From contig CAIOAK010000099.1 in NCBI GenBank assembly GCA_903855945.1, forward strand, positions 1-57,397: a DNA stretch of 57,397 nucleotides, written 5' to 3'. Under the pieces are notes generated by a model. That model worked only from the letters and a program-made list of their open reading frames with translations, had not been told where the DNA came from and ran no database searches. This document shows, piece after piece, positions 1 through 8,191 of this stretch (the first letter of the stretch is position 1; the number at the start of each line of letters is the position of its first letter). Both the position numbers and the translations under genes were made by a program. Source of the DNA: an uncultured Anaeromyxobacter sp. (GTDB taxonomy: Bacteria > Myxococcota > Myxococcia > Myxococcales > Anaeromyxobacteraceae).

Positions 1-1160
1 GTGGGTGCCGCGGGGACGGTGACGCTCGTGTCGGTCGTGACGCCAGCGGGTACGGGCGTGACGGCCTCGCTCAGCCCAACGTCGGTGGCCGCGGGCTCCT
101 CCTCCACGCTGACGGTCACCGCCTCCGCGTCCGCGACCCCCGGCAGTTACACCGTGACCGTGACCGGGACGGAGGGGTCGGCCACGCACCCGGCCACGGT
201 GACTGTGACCGTGCCCAGTCCAGCGCAGCCCGACTTCACGATCGCGGCTGCGCCGACGACGGTGACGGTCGCGCAGGGCGCAACGGGCACCAGCACCATC
301 TCCACGACGCAGGTGGGTGCCGCGGGGACGGTGACGCTCGTGTCGGTCGTGACGCCAGCGGGTACGGGCGTGACGGCCTCGCTCAGCCCAACGTCGGTGG
401 CCGCGGGCTCCTCCTCCACGCTCACCGTGACCGCATCCGCCTCGGCCACCCCCGCCACCTACACGGTGACCGTGACCGGGACGGAGGGTGCGAACACCCA
501 CGCGGCCACCGTGACGGTGACCGTGCCCAGTCCAGCGCAGCCCGACTTCACGATCGCAGCCGCGCCCACGACGCTGACGGTCGCGAAGGGCGCAACGGGC
601 ACGAGCAACATCACGACGACGCAGGTGGGTTCCGCAGGGACGGTGACGCTCGTGGCCGCGGTGTCGCCCTCCGGTGCAGGCGTGACGGCCTCGCTCAGCC
701 CGACGTCCGTGGCCGCGGGCGCCTCCTCCACGCTCACCGTGACCGCATCCAGTTCGGCCACCCCCGCCACCTACACGGTGACCGTGACCGGGACGGAGGG
801 TGCGAACACCCACCCGGCCACCGTGACGGTGACCGTGCCCAGTCCAGCGCAGCCCGACTTCACGATCGCGGCTGCACCCAGCACGTTGACGGTCGTACAG
901 GGATCCACCGGTACCAGCACCATCTCGACGACGCAGGTGGGCGGAGCGGGGACCGTCGCCCTGTCGGTGGCGGTCTACCCGCCGTCGAGCGGGGTCACCG
1001 CCACGCTCAACCCGGCATCGGTGACGGCGGGCGCCTCCTCCACGCTGAGCATCACCCCGACGACATTGCCCTCCACAGCCGCCGTCATCGTGACCGTGAC
1101 CGGAACGGAGGGATCGAACACGCACTCGGCCGCCGTGACGGTGACCGTCTCGGCTCCCCC
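1..1160 (+). repeat. 312-nt tandem coding repeat, three full units and one partial
   Basis: Units begin near 1, 313, 625 and 937. The first about 110 nt of units 1 and 2 look identical, while units 3 and 4 have diverged. The period is 104 codons, matching one Ig-like module per unit. More units may lie upstream of the window. Near-identical units like these can recombine and can be mis-counted in short-read assemblies. Confidence 0.85.
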
Positions 1161-1284
1161 TTCGCCGGCGCCCAGCGGCGGTGGCTGCTCCACCTCCGGC
1201 GGCAACGCGGGATCGTTCCTCCCGCTCCTCGCCCTCTTCTTCGTGGCGAGGCGCAGGAAGGGGCGGTACGCTCCCGCGCCATGA
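1..1284 (+). CDS. Repetitive Ig-like surface protein with MYXO-CTERM-type tail (5' end outside window)
   Basis: The frame is open at the first base, so the GTG there is only an internal valine codon and the true start lies upstream. The visible 427 residues are beta-rich, Thr/Val/Ser/Ala-rich repeats of about 104 residues, each beginning near PDFTIAAAPTT, as in Ig-like modules of secreted bacterial enzymes and adhesins. The C-terminus has a Pro/Ser/Gly linker, a GGGCS motif, a hydrophobic stretch (SFLPLLALFFVA) and RRRK. This is the layout of the MYXO-CTERM sorting signal of Myxococcota, so the protein is probably surface-anchored. Any catalytic domain would be upstream and unseen. Its TGA overlaps the ATG of the next gene. 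Confidence 0.8.
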   Translation: MGAAGTVTLVSVVTPAGTGVTASLSPTSVAAGSSSTLTVTASASATPGSYTVTVTGTEGSATHPATVTVTVPSPAQPDFTIAAAPTTVTVAQGATGTSTISTTQVGAAGTVTLVSVVTPAGTGVTASLSPTSVAAGSSSTLTVTASASATPATYTVTVTGTEGANTHAATVTVTVPSPAQPDFTIAAAPTTLTVAKGATGTSNITTTQVGSAGTVTLVAAVSPSGAGVTASLSPTSVAAGASSTLTVTASSSATPATYTVTVTGTEGANTHPATVTVTVPSPAQPDFTIAAAPSTLTVVQGSTGTSTISTTQVGGAGTVALSVAVYPPSSGVTATLNPASVTAGASSTLSITPTTLPSTAAVIVTVTGTEGSNTHSAAVTVTVSAPPSPAPSGGGCSTSGGNAGSFLPLLALFFVARRRKGRYAPAP

Positions 1285-2873
1285 GCCATCCACAGAAGCC
1301 GGACCCCCGCCAGGCGCACGTGTACCTCGTCGGTGGCGGGATCTCCTCCCTCGCCAGCGCCTTCTACCTGGAGCGCGACGCCGGCGTCCCCGGGGCCAAC
1401 ATCCACATCCTCGAGAAGGACGGGATCCTCGGTGGAGCGCTCGACGGCTCGGGCGATCCGGAGAAGGGCTTCGTGGTCCGGGGCGGGCGCATGCACGAGG
1501 CCCACTACACCTGCTACTGGGACCTCCTCTCCTCGATCCCCTCCCTGGAGGATCCGACCGTCTCCGTCACCGAGGAGTCGATGGAGTTCAACCGGAGATT
1601 CATCAGCCACGCCCAGGCGCGGCTGCTCCGCGACGGGAAGAAGCTGGACGCGGCCTCCTTCGGCCTCTCCAAGGGGCAGCAGATGGAGATGCTCCGGCTC
1701 ACCTTCTCCTCCGAGGCGTCGCTCGGGAACAAGCGGATCGAGGACTGGTTCGACGCCGCCTTCTTCGAGACCCACTTCTGGTTCCTCTGGACGTCGATGT
1801 TCGCCTTCCAGAAGTGGAGCAGCCTCGCCGAGATGCGCCGGTACATGAAGCGGTTCATCCACCTCGTGGGGGGATTGCCCTGGCTGGGTGGGGTGCTCCG
1901 CACCAAGTACAACCAGTACCATTCGGTCGTCGTCCCGATGCATCGCTACCTCGCGGCGAAGGGGGTGCAGTTCCAGCTCGGAACGGAGGTCGTGGACGTC
2001 ACCTTCGAGCTGGCCCGCGACCGGAAGACGGCCAAGATCATCCACCTCGCGGATGGCAAGGAGATCGCGCTCGGCGCGAACGACTGCCTCTTCATCACCA
2101 ACGGATCGCTCACCGAGAGCACCGACAACGGCACCTGGGATCGCCCTGCGCGGCTCCTCGGGCTCGCCGAGTCGGGCTCGTGGCGCCTCTGGAAGAAGCT
2201 CGCGGGGAAGGACCCGTCCTTCGGAAACCCCGGACCCTTCTGCGACCGGATCGACCTGCAGCGCTGGTACTCCTTCACCGCCACCCTGAAGGACCCCACG
2301 TTCCACGACTACATGGAGCAGTTCTCGGGCAACATCGACGGCACGGGTGGACTGGTCACGCTGACCGAGTCGGCCTGGCGGATGTCCTTCGTCATCGCCC
2401 GGCAGCCCCACTTCCCGAACCAGCCTGACGGCGTGAAGATCTTCTGGGGCTACGGCCTCTACTCGGACCGGAAGGGGGACTTCGTCCAGAAGACCATGGC
2501 CGAGTGCACGGGCAAGGAGATGCTCGAGGAGCTCTGGTACCACCTGAAGATCCAGGACCGGATGCGGCCGGTCGTCGATGCCGGAAAGGTGAACTGCATC
2601 CCCGTGGCCATGCCCTACGTGGACAGCCTCTTCCAGCCCCGCACGATCGGCGACCGCCCGGAGGTCGTTCCGGCGGGCGCCACCAACTTCGCCTTCCTCG
2701 GTCAGTTCGCCGAGGCCCCGAAGGACTGCGTCTTCACGGTGGAGTACTCGGTCCGGACCGCCCAGATGGCGGTGTACGGGATCTTCGACACCGGGAAGAA
2801 GGTGATGCCCGTGTTCGATTCCATCCACATGCCCGAGTACCTCATCCAGGCCGCGCGGGCGCTGAGCTCCTGA
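1281..2873 (+). CDS. ohyA: Oleate hydratase (MCRA family, FAD-binding)
   Basis: The 530-residue protein belongs to the myosin-cross-reactive-antigen family, which hydrates the cis-9 double bond of oleic and related acids to 10-hydroxy fatty acids. The N-terminus has a dinucleotide-binding motif (YLVGGGISSLASAFYL, about residues 11-26) with family-typical stretches after it (HILEKDGILGGALDG, then GGRMHEAHY and DLLSSIPSLED). Members are usually 560-640 residues, so this is a slightly short but complete version. There is no signal peptide, so it should be cytoplasmic or membrane-associated. The ATG overlaps the preceding stop (ATGA), and its own TGA overlaps the next ATG. The likely role is detoxification or modification of unsaturated fatty acids. 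Confidence 0.93.
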   Translation: MSHPQKPDPRQAHVYLVGGGISSLASAFYLERDAGVPGANIHILEKDGILGGALDGSGDPEKGFVVRGGRMHEAHYTCYWDLLSSIPSLEDPTVSVTEESMEFNRRFISHAQARLLRDGKKLDAASFGLSKGQQMEMLRLTFSSEASLGNKRIEDWFDAAFFETHFWFLWTSMFAFQKWSSLAEMRRYMKRFIHLVGGLPWLGGVLRTKYNQYHSVVVPMHRYLAAKGVQFQLGTEVVDVTFELARDRKTAKIIHLADGKEIALGANDCLFITNGSLTESTDNGTWDRPARLLGLAESGSWRLWKKLAGKDPSFGNPGPFCDRIDLQRWYSFTATLKDPTFHDYMEQFSGNIDGTGGLVTLTESAWRMSFVIARQPHFPNQPDGVKIFWGYGLYSDRKGDFVQKTMAECTGKEMLEELWYHLKIQDRMRPVVDAGKVNCIPVAMPYVDSLFQPRTIGDRPEVVPAGATNFAFLGQFAEAPKDCVFTVEYSVRTAQMAVYGIFDTGKKVMPVFDSIHMPEYLIQAARALSS

Positions 2874-3988
2874 TGAATTCCATCCCGATGATGCGCCTCC
2901 TCGCCGCGACGCTCGCCGTCGCCACGTCCCTCCTCGTCGCGACGCCGGTCCAGGCCTGCACGCGGATCCTCTACACCGCCCCGGACGGCACCATTCTCAC
3001 CGCCCGTGGAATGGACTGGGCCGAGGACATGCGCACCAACCTCTGGGCCTTCCCGCGGGGGATGACGCGGGACGGCGCCACCGGGCCGGGGGCCCCGAAG
3101 TGGACCTCCCGCTACGGGAGCGTCGTCGCCTCCGGATACGACGTGGGCTCCGCCGACGGCATGAACGAGAAGGGGCTGGTCGCGAACCTGCTCTACCTGG
3201 CCGAGTCGGACTACGGGAAGCCGGACGGGCGCCCCGCGCTCGCCATCAGCCTCTGGGCCCAGTACGCGCTCGACAACTTCGCCACCGTCGCCGAGGCGGT
3301 GGACTTCTTCGGCAAGGAGAGCCTGCAGGTGCTCAGCATGACGCTCCCGAACGGCCGGGGAGCGCAGCTCCACCTCTCCCTCTCCGACGCCACCGGCGAC
3401 TCCGCCATCCTCGAGTACGTCGGCGGAAAGCTCGTCATCCACCACGGGAAGCAGTTCGTGGTCATGACCAACTCGCCGATCTTCGAGCAGCAGCTCGCGC
3501 TCAACGCTTACTGGCAGAGCATCGGCGGCCTCACCTTCCTTCCCGGGACGGACCGCGCCGCCGACCGGTTCGCCCGCGCCTCGTTCCTGCTCGGCGCGAT
3601 CCCGCGCTCGGCGGACGGGAACTACATCTCCGCCGTCCCGGACCAGAAGTTCCAGTTCCAGGCGCTCGCGAGCGTGCTCGGCGTCCTCCGCAGCGTGGGC
3701 GTCCCGCTCGGCATCACCACGCCCGGCCAGCCCAACATCTCGTCCACCATCTGGCGGACCGTCTCCGACCAGCGGCGGCTCGTCTACTACTTCGACTCCG
3801 CCACCTCCCCGACGGTGTTCTGGGTCCAGATCGCCGATCTCGATCTCCGGGAGGGGGCGCCGGTGAAGAAGCTCCAGGTGGCGGGCGGACGCCTCTACTC
3901 GGGCAACGTGGCCAACCGGTTCGAGAAGGCGAAGCCCTTCGAGTTCCTTCCGGCGCTCGCCACCACCGCGGCGGCCGCCGGGAAATAG
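2873..3988 (+). CDS. Exported choloylglycine hydrolase / penicillin V acylase-type Ntn hydrolase
   Basis: The 371-residue protein is of the linear-amide C-N hydrolase family (bile-salt hydrolase, penicillin V acylase, N-acyl-homoserine-lactone acylases). A signal peptide ends in TPVQA and is followed at once by CTRILYTAPDG. Cys29 is therefore both the predicted mature N-terminus and the expected Ntn nucleophile, and the following RGMDW matches the family's substrate-binding segment. I chose the ATG in the TGATGA overlap with ohyA; in-frame ATGs at 2888 and 2891 are alternatives. It acts in the periplasm or outside the cell on an amide-bonded substrate such as an N-acyl amine, but the exact substrate cannot be read from sequence. 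Confidence 0.88.
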   Translation: MNSIPMMRLLAATLAVATSLLVATPVQACTRILYTAPDGTILTARGMDWAEDMRTNLWAFPRGMTRDGATGPGAPKWTSRYGSVVASGYDVGSADGMNEKGLVANLLYLAESDYGKPDGRPALAISLWAQYALDNFATVAEAVDFFGKESLQVLSMTLPNGRGAQLHLSLSDATGDSAILEYVGGKLVIHHGKQFVVMTNSPIFEQQLALNAYWQSIGGLTFLPGTDRAADRFARASFLLGAIPRSADGNYISAVPDQKFQFQALASVLGVLRSVGVPLGITTPGQPNISSTIWRTVSDQRRLVYYFDSATSPTVFWVQIADLDLREGAPVKKLQVAGGRLYSGNVANRFEKAKPFEFLPALATTAAAAGK

Positions 3989-4022
3989 TATTCTCTGCAC
4001 CTTCCGGCGACCCGCGCCGGAC

Positions 4023-4030
4023 AAGGAAGG
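4023..4030 (+). promoter_or_regulatory. Ribosome binding site supporting a TTG start
   Basis: The purine-rich AAGGAAGG lies 7 nt before the TTG at 4038. No in-frame ATG or GTG precedes the hydrophobic signal sequence, so this site decides the start. Confidence 0.6.
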
Positions 4031-4037
4031 TTCCTCG

Positions 4038-5111
4038 TTGCCGAAGCTCGCCCTCCTCCTCGCGACCCTCGTCCTCGCCGCACCGACCCTGGCGGCCGAT
4101 CCCTCGCCGCCCGTCCGCGCCGTGGCCGGGGTCTTCCCTCCCTTCGTCATGGAGGAGCAGGGCAGCCTGACGGGTTTCAGCATCGAACTGTGGAACGCGG
4201 TCGCGGCGCGCATGGGCGTCCCCACCACGATCCAGCTGGTCCCCGACACGCCCGCCGCCTTCGACGCGCTCCGCTCCGGGCAGGCGGACGTCGTCATCAC
4301 CGGCCACTTCTACACGCTGGAGCGCGACCGGGAGTTCGACTTCTCCCACTCGATCATGAACACGGGGCAGCAGGTCATGGTCCGGAGCGACCGGCAGTTG
4401 CGGGCCGACTTGCCGCTCCGCCCCTACCTGCGCCTCCTCTTCTCCCGCTCCGCGTTCCTCTGGCTCCTCACGGCGTTCGTGCTCGTGATCCTGCCCGCGC
4501 ACCTGCTCTGGTTCTTCGGCAAGCGCAGCGGAAACCTCGTCCCCAGGGACCAGGGATACTTCCACGGCATCTTCCACTCGATGGCGTGGGTCACCGACGC
4601 CATGCTCGGCCAGGCCCAGACCCGGCCGCAGGACAAGATCGGCCGCGCGCTCTTCATCGCGTGGCGCTTCGCAGGTGTGCTCTTCGTCTCGCTCTTCGTG
4701 GCCAAGCTCGCGGCGACCCTCACCCTCGAGCAGTTCCGCGGATACATCAGCGGTCCCGACGACCTGGCCGGCCGGAAGGTCGCGACCCAGGCCGGATCGA
4801 CGTCGGTCGATCACCTCCGCCGGCTCGGGGCCGAGATCTCCACCTACCCGTTGCCCGACGAGGCCTTCGCGGCGCTGCGAGGCGGAGAGGTCGATGCCGT
4901 GGTCCTGGCCGCGCCGGCGCTCCAGTACTACGAGCTCAAGAGCGGCTCGGGGCGGGTGAAGGTGGTCGGCCCCGAATTCCGCAAGAGCGACCTCGGATTC
5001 GTGGTGCCGCTCGGGAGCCCCCTGCACCGGAAGATCGACTCGGCGCTGGTGGCCGTCCGGGAGGACGGTACCTACGAGCGGCTCCGGGAGCGCTGGTTCG
5101 GTCGGGAGTAG
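4038..5111 (+). CDS. Ionotropic glutamate receptor-like ligand-gated channel (family 3 binding domain split by a pore)
   Basis: The 357-residue protein has a signal peptide (1-19), a solute-binding-protein family 3 lobe (about 25-130), a TM segment (139-160), a re-entrant pore-like segment (about 176-195), a second TM (203-228) ending LAATLTLEQF, and the second binding lobe (about 246-357). This order is that of ionotropic glutamate receptors. By hand alignment, R96 (in ERDREFDFS) matches the ligand-carboxylate arginine and GST (253-255) matches the receptor GST. The receptor's acidic amino-group ligand is replaced by A291. The pore lacks the TVGYG potassium filter of cyanobacterial GluR0. 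A paralogue lies at 18614-19687. RmuC starts 7 nt downstream. Confidence 0.82.
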   Translation: MPKLALLLATLVLAAPTLAADPSPPVRAVAGVFPPFVMEEQGSLTGFSIELWNAVAARMGVPTTIQLVPDTPAAFDALRSGQADVVITGHFYTLERDREFDFSHSIMNTGQQVMVRSDRQLRADLPLRPYLRLLFSRSAFLWLLTAFVLVILPAHLLWFFGKRSGNLVPRDQGYFHGIFHSMAWVTDAMLGQAQTRPQDKIGRALFIAWRFAGVLFVSLFVAKLAATLTLEQFRGYISGPDDLAGRKVATQAGSTSVDHLRRLGAEISTYPLPDEAFAALRGGEVDAVVLAAPALQYYELKSGSGRVKVVGPEFRKSDLGFVVPLGSPLHRKIDSALVAVREDGTYERLRERWFGRE

Positions 5112-5118
5112 GAATCCC

Positions 5119-6390
5119 ATGACCACCGCGCTCCTGGTCGCGCTGCTCCTGCTCGGCGCCGCCGTGGCCGTCATCGCACTCTTCGTCACACCGGCCCGGG
5201 CCGCGTCGGCGATGCGCGAGGCGATCTCCGGGCGGCTCGAGACCCTCGAGCGGGCCCAGGAACGGATCGAGCGCAGCGTTCGCGACGAGATCGTGTCGAG
5301 CCGGACCGAGGCCTCGCGGGAGAGCGCCCAGCTCCGCGAGGAGGTGCGGGAGACGCTCAAGGAGACCGGCGACTCGGCCGAGAAGAGGCTCGGCGAGCTG
5401 CGCCTGGCGGTGGACGCGAAGCTGCAGGCCATCCAGGAGGACAACGGGCGGCGTCTCGAGGCCATGCGCCAGACCGTGGACGAGAAGCTCCAGGGCACCC
5501 TGGAGAAGCGTCTGGGAGAGTCGTTCAAGCTGGTGGGAGACCGGCTGGAGGCGGTCCAGGCGGGGCTCGGCGAGATGCGCACGCTGGCGAGCGGGGTCGG
5601 AGACCTCAAGAAGGTGCTCACCAACGTGAAGGTCCGCGGCACCTGGGGCGAGGTCCAGCTCGGGAACCTGCTCGGGCAGATGCTCGCGCCCGAGCAGTTC
5701 GTCGCCAACGTGGCCACGCGCCCCCAGACCTCGGAACGGGTGGAGTACGCCGTCCGGCTTCCCGGCCTGCAGGACGGCGAGGAGGTGCTGCTGCCCATCG
5801 ACTCGAAGTTCCCCACCGAGGACTACCAGAGGCTCGTCGAGGCCTCCGAGCGCGGGGACGCCGAGGCCGTCGAGGCGAGCGCCCGGCAGCTGGAGCAGCG
5901 CATCAAGCTCTGCGCGGAGGACATCCGTTCGAAGTACCTGAACCCGCCGCACACCACCGACTTCGGGATCCTGTTCCTGCCGACCGAGGGGCTCTACGCC
6001 GAGGTGATCCGCCGGGGAACCCTCGCCGAGGTGCTCCAGCGCGACTACCGGGTGGCCGTGGCGGGGCCGACCACGCTCGCGGCCCTGCTCAACAGCCTGC
6101 AGATGGGCTTCAAGACCCTCGCCATCCAGAAGCGCTCCAGCGAGGTCTGGCAGATCCTCGCCGCGGTGAAGACCGAGTTCGGGAAGTTCGGCGAGGTGAT
6201 CGAGGCCGTAGACAGGAAGCTCGTCGAGGCCCAGAAGAAGCTCGGAACCGTGGGAACCCGGAGCCGGGCCATCGAGCGCAAGCTGCGCGACGTGCAGGAG
6301 CTTCCCGCCGGCGATGCGCAGGGGCTGCTCGGGGGGCTCCCGGAGGCGCCGCCCGACGTCGAGCCGGACGAACCGGAGAGCCTTCCCTGA
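5119..6390 (+). CDS. rmuC: RmuC-family DNA recombination protein
   Basis: The 423-residue protein has one N-terminal membrane segment (about 3-25) and a long coiled coil rich in Glu, Arg and Ala (about 30-170). The RmuC core follows (about 175-400), including VRGTWGEVQLGNLLGQML and LPIDSKFPTEDYQRL, which are characteristic of the family. RmuC proteins limit recombination at inverted repeats and carry a nuclease-like fold. The length is typical. The gene follows the channel gene by 7 nt and is probably co-transcribed, although no functional link is apparent. Confidence 0.93.
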   Translation: MTTALLVALLLLGAAVAVIALFVTPARAASAMREAISGRLETLERAQERIERSVRDEIVSSRTEASRESAQLREEVRETLKETGDSAEKRLGELRLAVDAKLQAIQEDNGRRLEAMRQTVDEKLQGTLEKRLGESFKLVGDRLEAVQAGLGEMRTLASGVGDLKKVLTNVKVRGTWGEVQLGNLLGQMLAPEQFVANVATRPQTSERVEYAVRLPGLQDGEEVLLPIDSKFPTEDYQRLVEASERGDAEAVEASARQLEQRIKLCAEDIRSKYLNPPHTTDFGILFLPTEGLYAEVIRRGTLAEVLQRDYRVAVAGPTTLAALLNSLQMGFKTLAIQKRSSEVWQILAAVKTEFGKFGEVIEAVDRKLVEAQKKLGTVGTRSRAIERKLRDVQELPAGDAQGLLGGLPEAPPDVEPDEPESLP

Positions 6391-6399
6391 CTCGAAGTC

Positions 6400-6419
6400 C
6401 GTGTCACTCGCATGACACG
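6400..6419. promoter_or_regulatory. Perfect 7-bp inverted repeat downstream of rmuC
   Basis: CGTGTCA and TGACACG are separated by 6 nt. No T-run follows, so it is a poor intrinsic terminator. It lies about 70-90 nt upstream of the candidate promoter of the outer-membrane gene, so it could be an operator, or simply the base of a weak hairpin. Confidence 0.35.
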
Positions 6420-6488
6420 CTGCGTCCCTTTCGGGGGTAGGTGCCGGAACTACATGGAGTTTCACCCATTCGGGTATCCGACAAAGAG

Positions 6489-6516
6489 TTGACCGCTCGT
6501 GTTTCCATGGCACGAT
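6489..6516 (+). promoter_or_regulatory. Candidate sigma-70-type promoter for the outer-membrane barrel gene
   Basis: TTGACC at 6489-6494 is a good -35 box. Sixteen nt later CACGAT (6511-6516) is a weak -10. The start codon is at 6580, leaving a leader of about 55-60 nt with AGGA before the ATG. The weak -10 keeps confidence low. Confidence 0.35.
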
Positions 6517-6579
6517 TCGCCGGTGGGTAAGGCAACGCGGGCCCGCTGTCTCTCTCGCCCGCCTTTCGGGAGGAAACAC

Positions 6580-7266
6580 ATGAAGAAGCTTCTCGCAGCG
6601 GTTGCGGTGGTGGTGGCGCTTGCGGTTGGTGCCCCGGCGCAGGCACAGGTCTCGCTCGACCTGAAGCTGGCCTACGCCGTTCCGTCGGGCAACCTGGTGA
6701 CCGGTGGCGCGATGTCCGACGTGTGGTCGGGCGCCCTGCCCATCGAGGTGGCCGGCCGGTACCGGTTCACCCCCAACCTCTCGGCCGGGCTCTATTTCCA
6801 ATACGCGCCCGGCTTCATCAACAGCGGATGCTCCGCCGCGGGCGTGAGCTGCTCGGGCTACGACATGCGGTTCGGGCTCGAGGCGGTGTACGGATTCATG
6901 CCCGATGGGAAGGTGAACCCCTGGGTCAGCCTGGGTACCGGATGGGAATGGACGCGGTTCTCCGGCTCGGCAGCCGACGGCAGTGGCGGCGTGACCTTCA
7001 GCGGCTGGGAGTACTTCAACGTGCAGGTCGGGGCCGACTTCCCGGTCGCCAAGGCCTTCGCCATCGGGCCGTACGTGGGCTTCTTCGGCGGCTCCTACAG
7101 CTACGCCTCCGCCTCCGGCTCCGTCACCACGGGGGCGTCCCCTGCGATGAAGGCCGCCGCCACGGTTGGCGGTACGAGCGCTTCCGCCAGCGGCTCCATC
7201 GACTCGGCGTTCCGGACCTTCCACGGCTGGTGGCAGTTCGGCCTGAAGGGCACGCTGAACCTGTAG
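6580..7266 (+). CDS. Outer-membrane beta-barrel protein
   Basis: The 228-residue protein begins with a clear signal peptide (MKKLLAAVAVVVALAVGAPAQA). It continues with alternating amphipathic strands rich in Gly, Tyr, Phe and Trp and ends FGLKGTLNL, as small barrel proteins do. I chose the ATG at 6580 because it follows GGAGGAAA and begins the signal sequence; an in-frame GTG at 6499 would put 27 unrelated residues in front. Two cysteines (GCSAAGVSCSG) probably form a disulfide in a loop. No enzymatic motif is visible. It has its own leader and candidate promoter, so it is probably a single-gene unit. Confidence 0.85.
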   Translation: MKKLLAAVAVVVALAVGAPAQAQVSLDLKLAYAVPSGNLVTGGAMSDVWSGALPIEVAGRYRFTPNLSAGLYFQYAPGFINSGCSAAGVSCSGYDMRFGLEAVYGFMPDGKVNPWVSLGTGWEWTRFSGSAADGSGGVTFSGWEYFNVQVGADFPVAKAFAIGPYVGFFGGSYSYASASGSVTTGASPAMKAAATVGGTSASASGSIDSAFRTFHGWWQFGLKGTLNL

Positions 7267-7290
7267 ACCCTCTGCTGGTAGGATGTCCGG

Positions 7291-8181
7291 GTGCCGCTCG
7301 ACCCTGACCTTCAGGAGCAGCTCCGGCGGGTGCTGGGCTCGCTGGAGCTGCTCCTGCCCAGGAACCTAGCGCCCATCGACTGGCGGGAGACCCACGCCGC
7401 CAACTGGCGCCGCCACCTCCTGGCCGGCTACCTGGAACCCCTGCCGGAGGGGGTCACGCTGCGCCTTCCCGACCTGCTCGGGATCGACGAGCAGAAGCGG
7501 GTCGTGGAGGAGAACACCCGGCAGTTCCTGGCCGGCCTTCCGGCCAACAACGTGCTCCTCTGGGGCACACGAGGGACCGGGAAGTCGTCGCTCGTGCGGG
7601 CGCTGCTCGGCAGCTACGGCCCGCGGGGGCTGCGCGTCATCCAGGTGGACAAGGACGACCTCGTCCAGCTCCCCGCCATCGTGGACGCCGTGCGCGGCCA
7701 GCCCTTCCGGTTCCTGGTCTTCTCCGACGACGTCTCCTTCGAGGTGGGAGAGTCGAGCTACAAGACGCTGAAGAGCGCCCTCGACGGCTCGGTCTTCGCG
7801 GCCCCGGACAACGTCCTCATCTACGTCACGTCCAACCGTCGCCACATGCTGCCCGAGTTCGAGACCGACAACCTCGGCGCACTCCTTCACAACAACGAGA
7901 TCCATCACGGCGAGGCGGTCGAGGAGAAGATCTCCCTCTCCGGACGGTTCGGCCTCTGGGTGGGATTCCACTCCTTCACGCGTCCCCAGTTCCTCGCCGT
8001 GGCCCGGCAGTGGGTGGACCGGCTCGCGAGGCGCTCGGGCGCGGAGCTACCCTGGACGCCGGCGGCCGAGAGCGCAGCGCTCGAATGGGCCCTGAAGAAG
8101 GGGGACCAGAGCGGCCGCATCGCCTACCAGTTCGCGAACCACTGGGTGGGGAGCCGGCTGCTCGCCGGACGCGACCCCTGA
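7291..8181 (+). CDS. DUF815-family AAA ATPase
   Basis: The 296-residue protein starts at a GTG. A Walker A motif is visible (GTRGTGKSSLVRALL, about residue 90), followed by a Walker B-like FLVFSDDVSFE and a sensor segment YVTSNRRHMLPE, which fits the DUF815 group. The N-terminus carries the short WRETHAANWRRHLL segment common before the ATPase domain. The family is widespread but its cellular role is not established, so I give only the ATP-binding assignment. The carbonic anhydrase gene starts 10 nt after its stop. Confidence 0.85.
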   Translation: MPLDPDLQEQLRRVLGSLELLLPRNLAPIDWRETHAANWRRHLLAGYLEPLPEGVTLRLPDLLGIDEQKRVVEENTRQFLAGLPANNVLLWGTRGTGKSSLVRALLGSYGPRGLRVIQVDKDDLVQLPAIVDAVRGQPFRFLVFSDDVSFEVGESSYKTLKSALDGSVFAAPDNVLIYVTSNRRHMLPEFETDNLGALLHNNEIHHGEAVEEKISLSGRFGLWVGFHSFTRPQFLAVARQWVDRLARRSGAELPWTPAAESAALEWALKKGDQSGRIAYQFANHWVGSRLLAGRDP

Positions 8182-8191
8182 GGAGCCCGCC

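Noticed and set aside
975-2828. Long open frame on the minus strand opposite oleate hydratase
   Set aside because: It is a shadow of a very GC-rich gene: charged, low-complexity His/Asp/Gly/Glu/Arg-rich sequence with no domain, and ohyA explains the strand composition.
6400-6419. Intrinsic terminator for rmuC
   Set aside because: The stem is only 7 bp with a mixed sequence and no T-run follows, so I kept it only as an inverted repeat.
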